Of a stretch of 36,311 bases of DNA, positions 7,388 through 15,171 are shown piece after piece. This stretch comes from a virus. The notes beneath the pieces were generated by a model. That model searched no databases. It was not told where the DNA came from and saw only the letters and a program-made list of their open reading frames with translations. The stretch spans positions 1 to 36,311 of IMG/VR virus record IMGVR_UViG_3300042485_000814; one strand, given 5' to 3'. A program made the translations under genes and the position numbers. Positions within the stretch are counted from its first letter, which is position 1. Every line of letters begins with the position of its first letter.

Positions 7388-8434
7388 ATGTCTATATCTC
7401 GCATTCTATCGGAGTGTCCTAATGTGCAAATGTCACTTAGCGAACTCTTCATCGAAGTTGGACAGCGTGAGCAATTGCCTTTCTTAGAGTTCTTGCTTTC
7501 GCCTGAAAACGCAAAACTAATCCGCACTGAGGTTGCACCCGGTGGCGGTAAATTAAAAACAGTACAAGCTCGTTGGATTCAGCGTTTGCCTGAGACTGAA
7601 GTAGAAGAGGGTGGCGAAATCCTTACTTGTACTTCAACCAATACTTACGGCGATTCAACAACCACTTACACGCTTGACACGACTGACACTTACCAAGCAT
7701 CTCAGCTAATCAATGCTGCTGACATCGCTCGCCATTGCCAGGAGAACTCACGCTATGTGCTTGAGTCGGTAATGCGTTTGATGGATGTACTTGATCGCAA
7801 GGTTGCTTCCGCTGCCGCTGTTCAGGCTGTTGCCGACATCGGAACGTGGGGCACTGAGGTGTCAGGGTACTACACTGTAACTGGTGACTGCTTGCAGATT
7901 GCTACTCGCCAAACTGGCGGGCAAGCATTGAACGAGTTCGCCCTTGCTGACATCCTTCAGGCTACTCGCATGGCTAACTATCCGGGTGCGCCTGTGGTAT
8001 TTGGCGGTGCTGAGATGCAGCGTTATGCTAACGCGGTGCAAGCTGGTTGCTGCACTCAGTTCGGCATCGACCTTCTTGCAATCTCTCAGCAGAACGGTTT
8101 CGGATTCTCTTACGATTCTCGCGTTGCAGCGGCTCAAGGTTCGCAGCTTAAGAACTTGGTAACTACTGCCGGAGCAATCCAGTGGTTATCATTCAACTTA
8201 GCTGATTGGAATCAGGGCATTACGCCTGTGGCTGGTTCAAACTACTCTAAGACCTTGGTGTTCACACCGGCAGGCGTACCAGTAGATTTGACCATGAAGG
8301 ATGACTGCGGTAATTTGTCAATCGTGTTGACTACAACTGGAAAGATTGTAACGCTTCCAACTGACATCTACGAGTCTTCTGACAAGTATGCTGGCGTTAA
8401 CTACGTGAACTGCGTTGAAATCGCAAACCCGTAA
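7388..8434 (+). CDS. Major capsid protein
   Basis: A 348-residue protein after the scaffold gene, flanked by its own promoter, folded leader and 3' terminator. Codon use is shifted to CGT, ACT and GCT relative to neighbours, as expected for the most abundant virion protein. Features fit HK97-fold coat proteins: an N-terminal helical arm, a beta-rich middle, and a long helix (residues about 115-145, HCQENSRYVLESVMRLMDVLDRK). No protease gene or cleavage site is evident. Assigned on order, expression signals and character. Confidence 0.8.
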   Translation: MSISRILSECPNVQMSLSELFIEVGQREQLPFLEFLLSPENAKLIRTEVAPGGGKLKTVQARWIQRLPETEVEEGGEILTCTSTNTYGDSTTTYTLDTTDTYQASQLINAADIARHCQENSRYVLESVMRLMDVLDRKVASAAAVQAVADIGTWGTEVSGYYTVTGDCLQIATRQTGGQALNEFALADILQATRMANYPGAPVVFGGAEMQRYANAVQAGCCTQFGIDLLAISQQNGFGFSYDSRVAAAQGSQLKNLVTTAGAIQWLSFNLADWNQGITPVAGSNYSKTLVFTPAGVPVDLTMKDDCGNLSIVLTTTGKIVTLPTDIYESSDKYAGVNYVNCVEIANP

Positions 8435-8484
8435 TTGGGTTAATGAGCCTGCTATCCCAAGCGGATGAGGACTTGTTAACCCAA
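8435..8484 (+). promoter_or_regulatory. Long-armed inverted repeat after capsid stop
   Basis: TTGGGTTAA (8435-8443) and TTAACCCAA (8476-8484) are perfect inverted repeats. With G-T pairs the stem extends to 13 bp (8435-8447 with 8472-8484) around a 24-nt loop. It starts right after the capsid stop and precedes the terminator at 8514, so it may be a 3' stabilising structure for the capsid mRNA. Confidence 0.5.
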
Positions 8485-8514
8485 GACGGATTAGATAATC
8501 TAACCACGCAATAA
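8443..8514 (+). CDS. Tiny ORF (23 aa) between capsid gene and terminator
   Basis: ATG at 8443, eight bases after the capsid stop, to TAA at 8514 at the foot of the terminator. The product MSLLSQADEDLLTQDGLDNL... is acidic and contains an LLTQDGLDNLTTQ pattern resembling the short 'LITE(N/D)G' repeats seen in small Bacteroidetes phage peptides. It overlaps the inverted repeat, so the DNA may be conserved for RNA structure instead. Confidence 0.35.
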   Translation: MSLLSQADEDLLTQDGLDNLTTQ

Positions 8515-8543
8515 AGAGGGGGGCTTCGTGCCCTCCTTTTTTT
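8514..8543 (+). terminator. Intrinsic terminator of the capsid transcript
   Basis: AAGAGGGGGGC (8514-8524), loop TTCGT, then GCCCTCCTTTT (8530-8540) form an 11-bp stem with two G-T pairs that runs into a T-tract ending at 8543. It leaves the capsid as an essentially monocistronic mRNA. Confidence 0.9.
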
Positions 8544-8546
8544 ATT

Positions 8547-8554
8547 TATCTTTG
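8547..8554 (+). promoter_or_regulatory. Bacteroidetes -7 promoter box (TATCTTTG)
   Basis: TATCTTTG starts three bases after the T-tract of the preceding terminator and 14 nt before the ATG at 8569. The same terminator-then-promoter layout is seen at 7254-7291. It should drive the neck and fibre operon. Confidence 0.75.
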
Positions 8555-8568
8555 TAAAAACTAAAGAG

Positions 8569-9606
8569 ATGTGCATTGAATCACTACTCGGATTGAGAGG
8601 CTGCGAATCACCAGAGCCATCGACTGGGCTCTACATCGATGACCTCGGCATCAATCAAACCTTTCTCGGGCAACTAATCACAGACCAATATCGCAATGGC
8701 GTTGAGCTGTTCGAAGATAAACGAGCCTTCGCATGGCGCAAACTTTCATCGGATGTGCTGACTAAGCTCAGCCCAATGATGAAGAGCGACACGATAATCG
8801 AGAGCAAGCGCGTTGGGCAAGTTGTGTCCAATTATGCCAACGTGCAGACCGCGCTTGGCGCTGGCAACTATGGCGGCATCAGGTTGAAGATTGACCCGAA
8901 CACGGTTAGCTATCTTAACTTTTACCTGGCAGATATTAACCTTGCAATCGACTCTGCTAATGTGAACGTGCCGGTGCTTATCTTCGACATGACCACAGGC
9001 AAGTTGATTGAAACAATCACCTATGCCGAGGGTGCGCTCGATCAGTTCATCGGCAAGACATTCACCTCAGCAAAGCGTAAGATGGATATCGCCATCGTGT
9101 ATGAGTCAGATATAAACACGGTAAAGTTCACGCCAAAGAGAGGCACTTGCACAAGCTGTGGAGGCGGGATTAAGGAATCGCATATCTGCCCTTTTGTTGA
9201 TGCGATAGGCATCGAGCTCACAACCGATGGCACGAACGTGCTGACAAGCAAGTCGAGTAAGTACACCACAGGCATGAGCCTCACGTATAATGTGAACTGC
9301 GATCGCCAAGGATGGCTGTGCTCGGTAGGTGGCACGATGGCATTAGCGTTAGCATATGCCACAGCCGTTGAGATTTACAACTATGCGCTAACGATTAGCC
9401 CGAATCAAAGGGTAAATACAACGGTAATTGTGAATCGGGGGCAGAACAAGACCGAGCTCATGGATGGAATCATGGCAGCTCGCGACATCGCAGCAACAAG
9501 GTACAGCGAAGACCTTGGCGCAACCTTGCAGAACATGCGCCTGCCTGATGACACGCATTGCTGGGATTGCAGAAAGAACATGAAGTACGTTACAGCCCTG
9601 CCATAA
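8569..9606 (+). CDS. Virion structural protein, cysteine-bearing
   Basis: A 345-residue protein that starts a new transcript just after the capsid gene. The N terminus MCIESLLGLRGC... is followed by a mostly beta middle. CTSCGGG (about residue 194) and CWDCRK (about 333) are two CxxC pairs that could bind metal or form disulfides. The position fits a head-tail connector or other abundant virion component. No family with known function is recognised. Confidence 0.55.
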   Translation: MCIESLLGLRGCESPEPSTGLYIDDLGINQTFLGQLITDQYRNGVELFEDKRAFAWRKLSSDVLTKLSPMMKSDTIIESKRVGQVVSNYANVQTALGAGNYGGIRLKIDPNTVSYLNFYLADINLAIDSANVNVPVLIFDMTTGKLIETITYAEGALDQFIGKTFTSAKRKMDIAIVYESDINTVKFTPKRGTCTSCGGGIKESHICPFVDAIGIELTTDGTNVLTSKSSKYTTGMSLTYNVNCDRQGWLCSVGGTMALALAYATAVEIYNYALTISPNQRVNTTVIVNRGQNKTELMDGIMAARDIAATRYSEDLGATLQNMRLPDDTHCWDCRKNMKYVTALP

Positions 9607-9607
9607 G

Positions 9608-10162
9608 ATGCCGACACCCGCCGAAATTCAAAAGAACCTCGATGCGTTGTATAGCGATTGGACTAACAAGTTCACTGCTTTATACGGCCCTGTTCGTGAA
9701 TTGAAGCGCATCATGTTTAAGCGCATATTCGGCACTGGCTCAAGCGGTGGCACGAATACGGCGGGCGAGAAATTGCCAACTGTGCCATATAGCACTAAGC
9801 CGATATATGTCAGCCCTCGAGCGTTGGCAAGTGCGCCGAGTAAATACAAGGTTGGCAAACGTGGCGAGCCAATTAAATCGTTATTTTTTCCCGGCGGTTA
9901 TGCCGAACTAAAGAAAGGCACTTCGCGCAAGTTGCCTTTGGAGTTAACCGGAAGGCTCAAAGGTGGCTTCCTTTCATCCGAGGTATTGACTGAAGGATTG
10001 GAAGCAGCGATAACAGTACCCGCATCCGAGGAAGGCAAGATTGATGGATTAGAGGCGAAATACGGCACTATCTTTTTGCCGACACCTGAAGAACAAGCCG
10101 AGATGCTTGAAGACCATGCAGCCGAGCTTGTGCAACAAATCATTAATGCTATGAATAAATGA
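9608..10162 (+). CDS. Neck / head-tail joining protein candidate
   Basis: A 184-residue protein starting one base after the previous stop and overlapping the next gene by 4 nt. The C-terminal half (LPLELTGRLKGGF, then ITVPASEEG, then KYGTIFLPTPEEQAEMLEDHAAELVQQIINAM) resembles the small virion-morphogenesis or neck proteins of Mu gpG / HK97 gp10 type: a first-strand region, a conserved 'YG..IF.PT.EE' turn, then a terminal helix. It probably helps join head and tail. Assigned by pattern and order. Confidence 0.55.
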   Translation: MPTPAEIQKNLDALYSDWTNKFTALYGPVRELKRIMFKRIFGTGSSGGTNTAGEKLPTVPYSTKPIYVSPRALASAPSKYKVGKRGEPIKSLFFPGGYAELKKGTSRKLPLELTGRLKGGFLSSEVLTEGLEAAITVPASEEGKIDGLEAKYGTIFLPTPEEQAEMLEDHAAELVQQIINAMNK

Positions 10163-12585
10163 ATATACTTTCCACTATTCTTGACAGGCTAAACCAACGT
10201 ATTGAGGTCGGCAATATCTTTGACAAGATTTACGGCCTTAGCGAGCTTGTAGGCGAGGGCAATGATAAGGCGTGGGCGTTCTACATCGGCAACGGTCAAG
10301 CGATTCCTGTAACGGATTATGATGCTAAACAGGGCACGCTCTTTTGGGCGAAGCGTGGCAAGATTAACGTAACGAAAAACGATTCGCTCAAGCTGGCAGG
10401 GTGCCGCTCAATCTATGAGACGCGCTTCTCGATGACGGCATACGCAATGGTGCGCAAGTCGCACCTACCTTGCGACTCAGCCGATGCACAGGACTGGGTG
10501 GCATCGAGAGTGCTTCGTTTAATTAGCGGCACTGACCCGCAATTTAAGACTGCCATCGGGGCAATTGCTTATGAGGTTGTGCCGAGCGGGTACGCGAATG
10601 AGATTAAATACTTGCCAGTTAACTATGAATGGGCAGCGGTTGCAATTGATGTGGATGTGAATGTCAGCACATCGAGCGAGGACGGCTGCTATGACACTTG
10701 CGCAACCGGTGACATCCCTCTGCCTGACTTCGAGCCATGTGAGCCTTGCCTCACATCTGTTGCTGTGGATGGGGTTACCATAACCGGCAACGGCACACCA
10801 GCGAATCCGCTTGTCGCAATTGGTGGCGGTGGTGGTGGCGGCACATTGATAGCCTTGCCATTTACTACCGACCATTTAAGCGCAACAGGCAATGCTTACG
10901 CGATTGGTAACATCGTTTGGTATAACGGCAATGTCTATCGCTGCATCGCGGCGAACGATTCAATCCTTCCAACAAACACAAGCTACTGGGTTAATCTTGG
11001 TGCTGGCTTTCCAACAGTTCAGCAGCCAACAGATTGGAACGCAACAAGCGGCAACAATCAGATATTAAACAAGCCAACGATTCCTGTACTACCAGCTACC
11101 ATCGTTGAGGATGTAACCGCAACCGCGCCTCTGAGTTCAAGCGGTGGGGCTACACCCGACATCAGCATTACGCAAGCTGACGGCACAACAGATGGCTACC
11201 TCAGCAGCGCAGATTGGAATACCTTCGATGGAAAGTTCGATACACCAACAGGGACAAGCGCAGACTATCTCGATGGAACTGGCGCACCTCAGCCATTCCC
11301 AACGCTTACAAATGGCACGGTCACATCGGTTGCGGCAACAGTACCAAACCCGACAAACCCTGCATTCAGCGTTAACGTACCTAACCCAACAACTACGCCA
11401 AGCATTGACATAACTGCAAATGGAGTTGTGAGCCAGTACGTGCGTGGCGATGGCTCACTCGCTAACTTCCCTTTGGGCGGTGGCGGTGGCGCATCGGTTA
11501 ACTATTACCTCAACGGCTCAATAAGTCAAGGCACGATTGGGGGAAATCAATATTTCCAAATGAGCCGCGTTCCAGTGCTTGGACCGGGCACTAACTTCAC
11601 ACGCACAAACGCGCAGGGCAATGGCTACATCGCGCAATTTATAACCGATGCAGGCGACCCAAACCTTTTGGCAATCCCTTCAGGCAATTGGAACTTCGAG
11701 ACCTACTTCAATGCTTCGAGTGGCGGTGGCAATCCTAGCTTTTACATGGAGCTTTACAAGTACGATGGCGCAACCTTTACGCTAATTTCAACAGGGTCTA
11801 CAAATCCCGAAGCGATTACAGGCGGCACGGTAGTCGATTTGTATGTTAGTGCGCTTGCAGTACCTTCGACTGTATTGGCTGCAACTGATAGGCTTGCAGT
11901 ACGCATTTTCGTAACTACATCGGGGCGTAACATTACGCTGCATACTGAGGACAATAACCTTTGCCAAATTATTACCACATTCACCACAGGGCTTAACGCA
12001 TTGAATGGCTTGACCGCTCAAGTGCAGAACTTTGCAACTGGTACAAGTGGCACCGACTTCGGCATCAGCTCGGCAAGCACTACCCATACATTCAATCTAC
12101 CAACTGCCAGCGCAACAAATCGAGGCGCATTAAGCACAGCCGATTGGACTGCGTTTAACGGCAAGTTCAACACCCCAACAGGAACAACCTCGCAGTATGT
12201 GCGTGGTGATGGCTCGCTTGCTTCATTGCCTTTCGAGCTTGTTGTGGCTGCATCGGATGAAACAACAGCTTTGACCGCAGGCACGGCGAAGATTACATTC
12301 AGGATGCCGCGAGCCGTTACCCTTACAGCCGTTCGCGCATCGCTCACCACAGCCCAAGCATCGGGCAGTATCTTTACAGTTGACATCAATGAATCTGGCA
12401 CAAGTATATTGAGCACTAAGCTGACCATTGACAACACTGAAAAGACAAGCACAACGGCTGCGACACCTCCGGTCATAAGCGATGCTAATCTCGCTGACGA
12501 TGCTGAGATGACAATCGACATCGACCAAATCGGAGACGGCACGGCAAAGGGCTTAAAGGTTACATTAATCGGCACAAGGGCATGA
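10159..12585 (+). CDS. Neck-like domain fused to long fibre (808 aa)
   Basis: Residues 1 to about 185 form a compact alpha/beta domain resembling tail-completion or neck proteins. A Cys-rich linker and a glycine run (222-228) follow. Residues about 246-282 look like a ChtBD3/CBM5-12-type sugar-binding module (GNIVWYNGNVYRCIAAN ... YWVNLG). The rest is fibre-like: GYLSSADWNTFDGKF (346) recurs as GALSTADWTAFNGKF (656), and SQYVRGDGSLA occurs at 425 and 678. The C terminus (about 695-808) is a beta domain common at phage fibre ends. It likely forms a host-binding fibre or neck whisker. Confidence 0.7.
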   Translation: MNILSTILDRLNQRIEVGNIFDKIYGLSELVGEGNDKAWAFYIGNGQAIPVTDYDAKQGTLFWAKRGKINVTKNDSLKLAGCRSIYETRFSMTAYAMVRKSHLPCDSADAQDWVASRVLRLISGTDPQFKTAIGAIAYEVVPSGYANEIKYLPVNYEWAAVAIDVDVNVSTSSEDGCYDTCATGDIPLPDFEPCEPCLTSVAVDGVTITGNGTPANPLVAIGGGGGGGTLIALPFTTDHLSATGNAYAIGNIVWYNGNVYRCIAANDSILPTNTSYWVNLGAGFPTVQQPTDWNATSGNNQILNKPTIPVLPATIVEDVTATAPLSSSGGATPDISITQADGTTDGYLSSADWNTFDGKFDTPTGTSADYLDGTGAPQPFPTLTNGTVTSVAATVPNPTNPAFSVNVPNPTTTPSIDITANGVVSQYVRGDGSLANFPLGGGGGASVNYYLNGSISQGTIGGNQYFQMSRVPVLGPGTNFTRTNAQGNGYIAQFITDAGDPNLLAIPSGNWNFETYFNASSGGGNPSFYMELYKYDGATFTLISTGSTNPEAITGGTVVDLYVSALAVPSTVLAATDRLAVRIFVTTSGRNITLHTEDNNLCQIITTFTTGLNALNGLTAQVQNFATGTSGTDFGISSASTTHTFNLPTASATNRGALSTADWTAFNGKFNTPTGTTSQYVRGDGSLASLPFELVVAASDETTALTAGTAKITFRMPRAVTLTAVRASLTTAQASGSIFTVDINESGTSILSTKLTIDNTEKTSTTAATPPVISDANLADDAEMTIDIDQIGDGTAKGLKVTLIGTRA

Positions 12586-13364
12586 GCTTCATTGTTAATC
12601 CTTACTGGTATGCAAGTGCTGGCTGCCCTGATGCCGATGCAAATGCTTTCCTAACGGCAGCAGGGATAACAGACCCGACCATCTCGGGCGCGATTTGCAC
12701 ATTGGTAACAACACTCAAATCGCAAGGCATTTGGAGCAAGCTCGATGCTATCTATCCAATGGTAGGAGGAACAGCCACAACGCATAAATTCAACCTAAAG
12801 AATCCCGCTGATACCAATGCAGCGTATCGCTTGAGCTTTGTCGGTGGTTGGACTCACTCGGCAAATGGTGCTTTGCCCAATGGAACCAACGCATATGCTG
12901 ACACCTTTTGGATAAGCACACAGCAGAACTCGGCGAGCTTGTCATTCTATTCGCGAAGCAATACCACTGGATTGTTCCATGAATACGGAAGCGCTGTCGG
13001 GCCCTTTACTTATTTGTTGTTAAGGTTTAACAATTTGATATATGCGACAGTGAATTCATCTTCCGACAATACTGTTGCAAATACGGATTCACGTGGATTC
13101 TATATGATTTCTCGGACTGCTTCGAATGCGGTTAAAGTTTACAAAAATGCTTCAACAATAATAACCGGATCCACAGCCAGCTCAGGGATTCCACCCTACA
13201 ATATGATTATTTCTGCTTGGAGGCAATTTCCCGGCACAATTGTTCGCTACTCAAATCGACAGTGTGCATTTGCCACATTGGGCACAGGATTAAACGATAC
13301 CGAATCCGCTAATCTATACACAGCGATTCAGACACTGCAAACCACATTAGGACGGCAAGTATGA
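12582..13364 (+). CDS. Receptor-binding / lectin-like appendage protein
   Basis: A 260-residue protein. The N-terminal segment (DADANAFLTAAGITDPTISGAICTLVTTLKSQGIWSKLDAIYPMVGGTATTHKFNLKNP) is a pattern I know from many Bacteroidetes phage appendage proteins. It precedes a beta-sandwich region that reads like a LamG/concanavalin-type lectin fold. It overlaps the fibre gene by 4 nt, consistent with a tip or receptor-binding subunit. Binding of cell-surface glycans is inferred. Confidence 0.65.
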   Translation: MSFIVNPYWYASAGCPDADANAFLTAAGITDPTISGAICTLVTTLKSQGIWSKLDAIYPMVGGTATTHKFNLKNPADTNAAYRLSFVGGWTHSANGALPNGTNAYADTFWISTQQNSASLSFYSRSNTTGLFHEYGSAVGPFTYLLLRFNNLIYATVNSSSDNTVANTDSRGFYMISRTASNAVKVYKNASTIITGSTASSGIPPYNMIISAWRQFPGTIVRYSNRQCAFATLGTGLNDTESANLYTAIQTLQTTLGRQV

Positions 13365-13564
13365 TAACAGTATACCAATTAACACCCGAACAAGCCGAGC
13401 AATTACGCGGCGTTCAATATGTCGCAGATATGACATTCAACCCTATCGAAGATGCGAATGGCAATTGGATAATAAGCGGCGAAGAGGTAAGCAGCACAAC
13501 CATCGAATGGGTTAAGCAATTGCCAGCGATTGAATATATTCAAAAAGAAGTATTACCTTTGTAA
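13361..13564 (+). CDS. Small conserved protein of the fibre module (67 aa)
   Basis: Starts by 4-nt overlap with the lectin-like gene. The sequence MITVYQLTPEQAEQLRGVQY ... FNPIEDANGNWIISGEEV matches a small-protein pattern I repeatedly associate with Bacteroidetes phage fibre genes. Function is unknown; a fibre assembly chaperone or capping subunit would fit the position. The next promoter overlaps its last codons. Confidence 0.6.
   Translation: MITVYQLTPEQAEQLRGVQYVADMTFNPIEDANGNWIISGEEVSSTTIEWVKQLPAIEYIQKEVLPL
13554..13561 (+). promoter_or_regulatory. Bacteroidetes -7 promoter box (TACCTTTG)
   Basis: TACCTTTG overlaps the end of the previous gene and lies 15 nt before the ATG at 13577, with the stop codon inside the TTTGTAA string. 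It likely starts transcription of the 164-aa gene and the lysis module. Confidence 0.6.
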
Positions 13565-13576
13565 AAACTTACCACT

Positions 13577-14071
13577 ATGGCAGGCGTAAAAGTAACCGAC
13601 CTTACAACCTTAGCAACGGCAGCAAACGATGACATCATGTATATCGTTGATACAAGCAGCAACACCAGCAAGCAAATCGAGGTGCAGAACATCTACGCGG
13701 GTATGCCGCAGTTTGATAGTGGGAGTTTCACGCCTACACCATCTGACGAGGTGGATTGCACTGTAACACCTATTCAGGCATTCTACCAACGTATTGATAA
13801 CATTGTAAATTGCAGCTATTATTTACAGGTTGATTTAGCCACAGGAGAAACTTTGGGCTCGTTCAATTTAACGCTTCCAGTAGCATCTGATTTCACGCAG
13901 GCTAAACAGCTGTTCGGTATAGTAGCGCATAACGATGACACTGCTGAATTAACTCAATGGGGGCTAAGTGCAGACACCACAAATAACAAATGTTCGGTAA
14001 CCATTAAAAGCTCAACGACAGAATACAGTTATTCGTTTATTTACATAGTAGCTCAATACGAAATTTTGTAA
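13577..14071 (+). CDS. Probable virion appendage protein (164 aa)
   Basis: The N-terminal segment VTDLTTLATAANDDIMYIVDTSSNTSKQIEV fits a motif common at the start of phage fibre and head-fibre proteins ('I..L...T....D...IVD......K.I....I'). The remainder is beta-rich (GSFTPTPSDEVDCTV ... YIVAQYEIL) and may be a small beta-sandwich. It has its own promoter and overlaps the endolysin start by one base (TAATG). Role inferred from pattern and position. Confidence 0.5.
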   Translation: MAGVKVTDLTTLATAANDDIMYIVDTSSNTSKQIEVQNIYAGMPQFDSGSFTPTPSDEVDCTVTPIQAFYQRIDNIVNCSYYLQVDLATGETLGSFNLTLPVASDFTQAKQLFGIVAHNDDTAELTQWGLSADTTNNKCSVTIKSSTTEYSYSFIYIVAQYEIL

Positions 14072-14529
14072 TGCGCTCCACCTCAATTCTCGGGCTTAAT
14101 TTGATTAAGAAGTACGAGGGATTGAGGCTCTCAAGCTACCTATGCCCAGCCGGAGTGCCGACCATAGGCTACGGCTCGACACGATACCCGAATGGAAAGA
14201 AGGTAATCCTCGGCGAAAAGCTGAGCGGCGAGAAGGAAGCAACGCAATTGCTACTATCCACGCTTGACCCATTCGAGTCAGCCGTCAATAAGCACCTACC
14301 TAACCTTAACCAATGCCAGTTCGATGCGCTTGTGTGCTTTGCCTACAACGTAGGGACTGGCGCGTTGGTTAAGTCCACGCTACTGAAGAAAGCAAAAGCC
14401 AACTCAGCCGACCCGAGCATCCTCGATGAATTCCTTCGCTGGAACAAGGCAGGCGGGAAGGTGCTCTCAGGGCTGACCAATCGCAGGCGCGAAGAGGCGA
14501 ATCTCTATTTCTCACTTTGTAATATTTAG
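14071..14529 (+). CDS. Endolysin, GH24 lysozyme family
   Basis: A 152-residue protein with the GH24 (T4-type) muramidase layout: Glu16 in KKYEG, Cys25 eight residues later, then Thr31 five residues after that (E-8aa-C-5aa-T), followed by IGYGS. It hydrolyses the glycan strand of peptidoglycan to release progeny. FDALVCFAYNVGTGAL (about 89-104) and the C-terminal LTNRRREEANLYF are further family landmarks. No signal peptide or N-terminal membrane segment is seen, so it needs a holin to cross the inner membrane. Cys replaces the Asp found in T4 lysozyme, a known variant. Confidence 0.92.
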   Translation: MRSTSILGLNLIKKYEGLRLSSYLCPAGVPTIGYGSTRYPNGKKVILGEKLSGEKEATQLLLSTLDPFESAVNKHLPNLNQCQFDALVCFAYNVGTGALVKSTLLKKAKANSADPSILDEFLRWNKAGGKVLSGLTNRRREEANLYFSLCNI

Positions 14530-14574
14530 CGGCATCTTGCCCCAACGCCGCGCTGGCGTGTGCGTATATTAGAT

Positions 14575-14778
14575 ATGCGGAAAAGGGCTACCAAACCAAG
14601 GCGGATTATTGATGTGATTGTGAAGCACTGGCGCGGCACAATCGGTTCGCTTATGATTTTGGTGTCCATCTTTCTACTAATCTTCAAAGTAATAACAGCC
14701 GAGACATTAACAGCCATCATTGCAGCACTATTAGCAGCAGGGTACATACCAAAAGCAAAAAGCGATGCAACAGATTAG
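14575..14778 (+). CDS. Small two-helix membrane protein, holin candidate
   Basis: A 67-residue product with a basic N terminus (MRKRATKPRR), one clear membrane helix (GSLMILVSIFLLIFKVI) and a second hydrophobic helix (LTAIIAALLAAGYI), then a short polar tail. Size, topology and location 46 nt after the endolysin suit a holin. An in-frame GTG at 14560 would add five residues; ATG is preferred. Confidence 0.6.
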   Translation: MRKRATKPRRIIDVIVKHWRGTIGSLMILVSIFLLIFKVITAETLTAIIAALLAAGYIPKAKSDATD

Positions 14779-15157
14779 AAGAGATACAATAAAGGTGGTT
14801 CGCCATAATAAGGTGAACATCGATGAGATGCAGTGGCAACAGCCCGATGTGGACACCTCATTCGCCCAGGCGAATCGTGAGAGCTTTCACGCTGTGATGG
14901 CGCAGCCGCCAAAGGCGAAAGTGCTCACAGCATTCGACACGATTCAGCCGTGTGATGTATCTTTATACCCAGCCGCCACGTATTACATCCCGAAAACTCA
15001 CGCTGTAAGAAACGAGCCGGAAATGCCAACGCCTATGAATTACGATATACTTGCAAATGGAATTGTGCTGACCTTCACGATGCTGCTTACCATCAAGTAT
15101 GCGCTCGGATGTGTGCCTGCGTGGCGTTCATTAATTGCGGATTTACGTTCGGTTTAA
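14765..15157 (+). CDS. Unknown protein with C-terminal membrane helix (130 aa)
   Basis: Overlaps the holin candidate by 14 nt. Residues 1-90 are polar (Gln/Val/Asp-rich), then DILANGIVLTFTMLLTIKYALG (about 93-115) forms a single membrane-spanning segment near the C terminus. Membership of the lysis module is suggested by position. It could be a lysis accessory or anti-holin, but no family is recognised. Confidence 0.55.
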   Translation: MQQIRRDTIKVVRHNKVNIDEMQWQQPDVDTSFAQANRESFHAVMAQPPKAKVLTAFDTIQPCDVSLYPAATYYIPKTHAVRNEPEMPTPMNYDILANGIVLTFTMLLTIKYALGCVPAWRSLIADLRSV

Positions 15158-15159
15158 CG

Positions 15160-15167
15160 TATCTTTG
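15160..15167 (+). promoter_or_regulatory. Bacteroidetes -7 promoter box (TATCTTTG)
   Basis: TATCTTTGCAG lies directly after the stop at 15157 and four bases before the ATG at 15172, so the mRNA would be leaderless. A TTG lies 22 nt upstream (15135-15137). It gives the PAS-DHp gene its own transcription start. Confidence 0.65.
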
Positions 15168-15171
15168 CAGC

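Noticed and set aside
12018-12575. A 185-codon minus-strand frame
   Set aside because: Shadow of the fibre gene: Val/Ala/Ser-rich low-information sequence caused by Thr/Ala codon patterns on the + strand.
14529-14565. Terminator after the endolysin (GCGGC/GCCGC or ACGCC/GGCGT stems)
   Set aside because: The two stems compete, each is only 5 bp, and no T-run follows.
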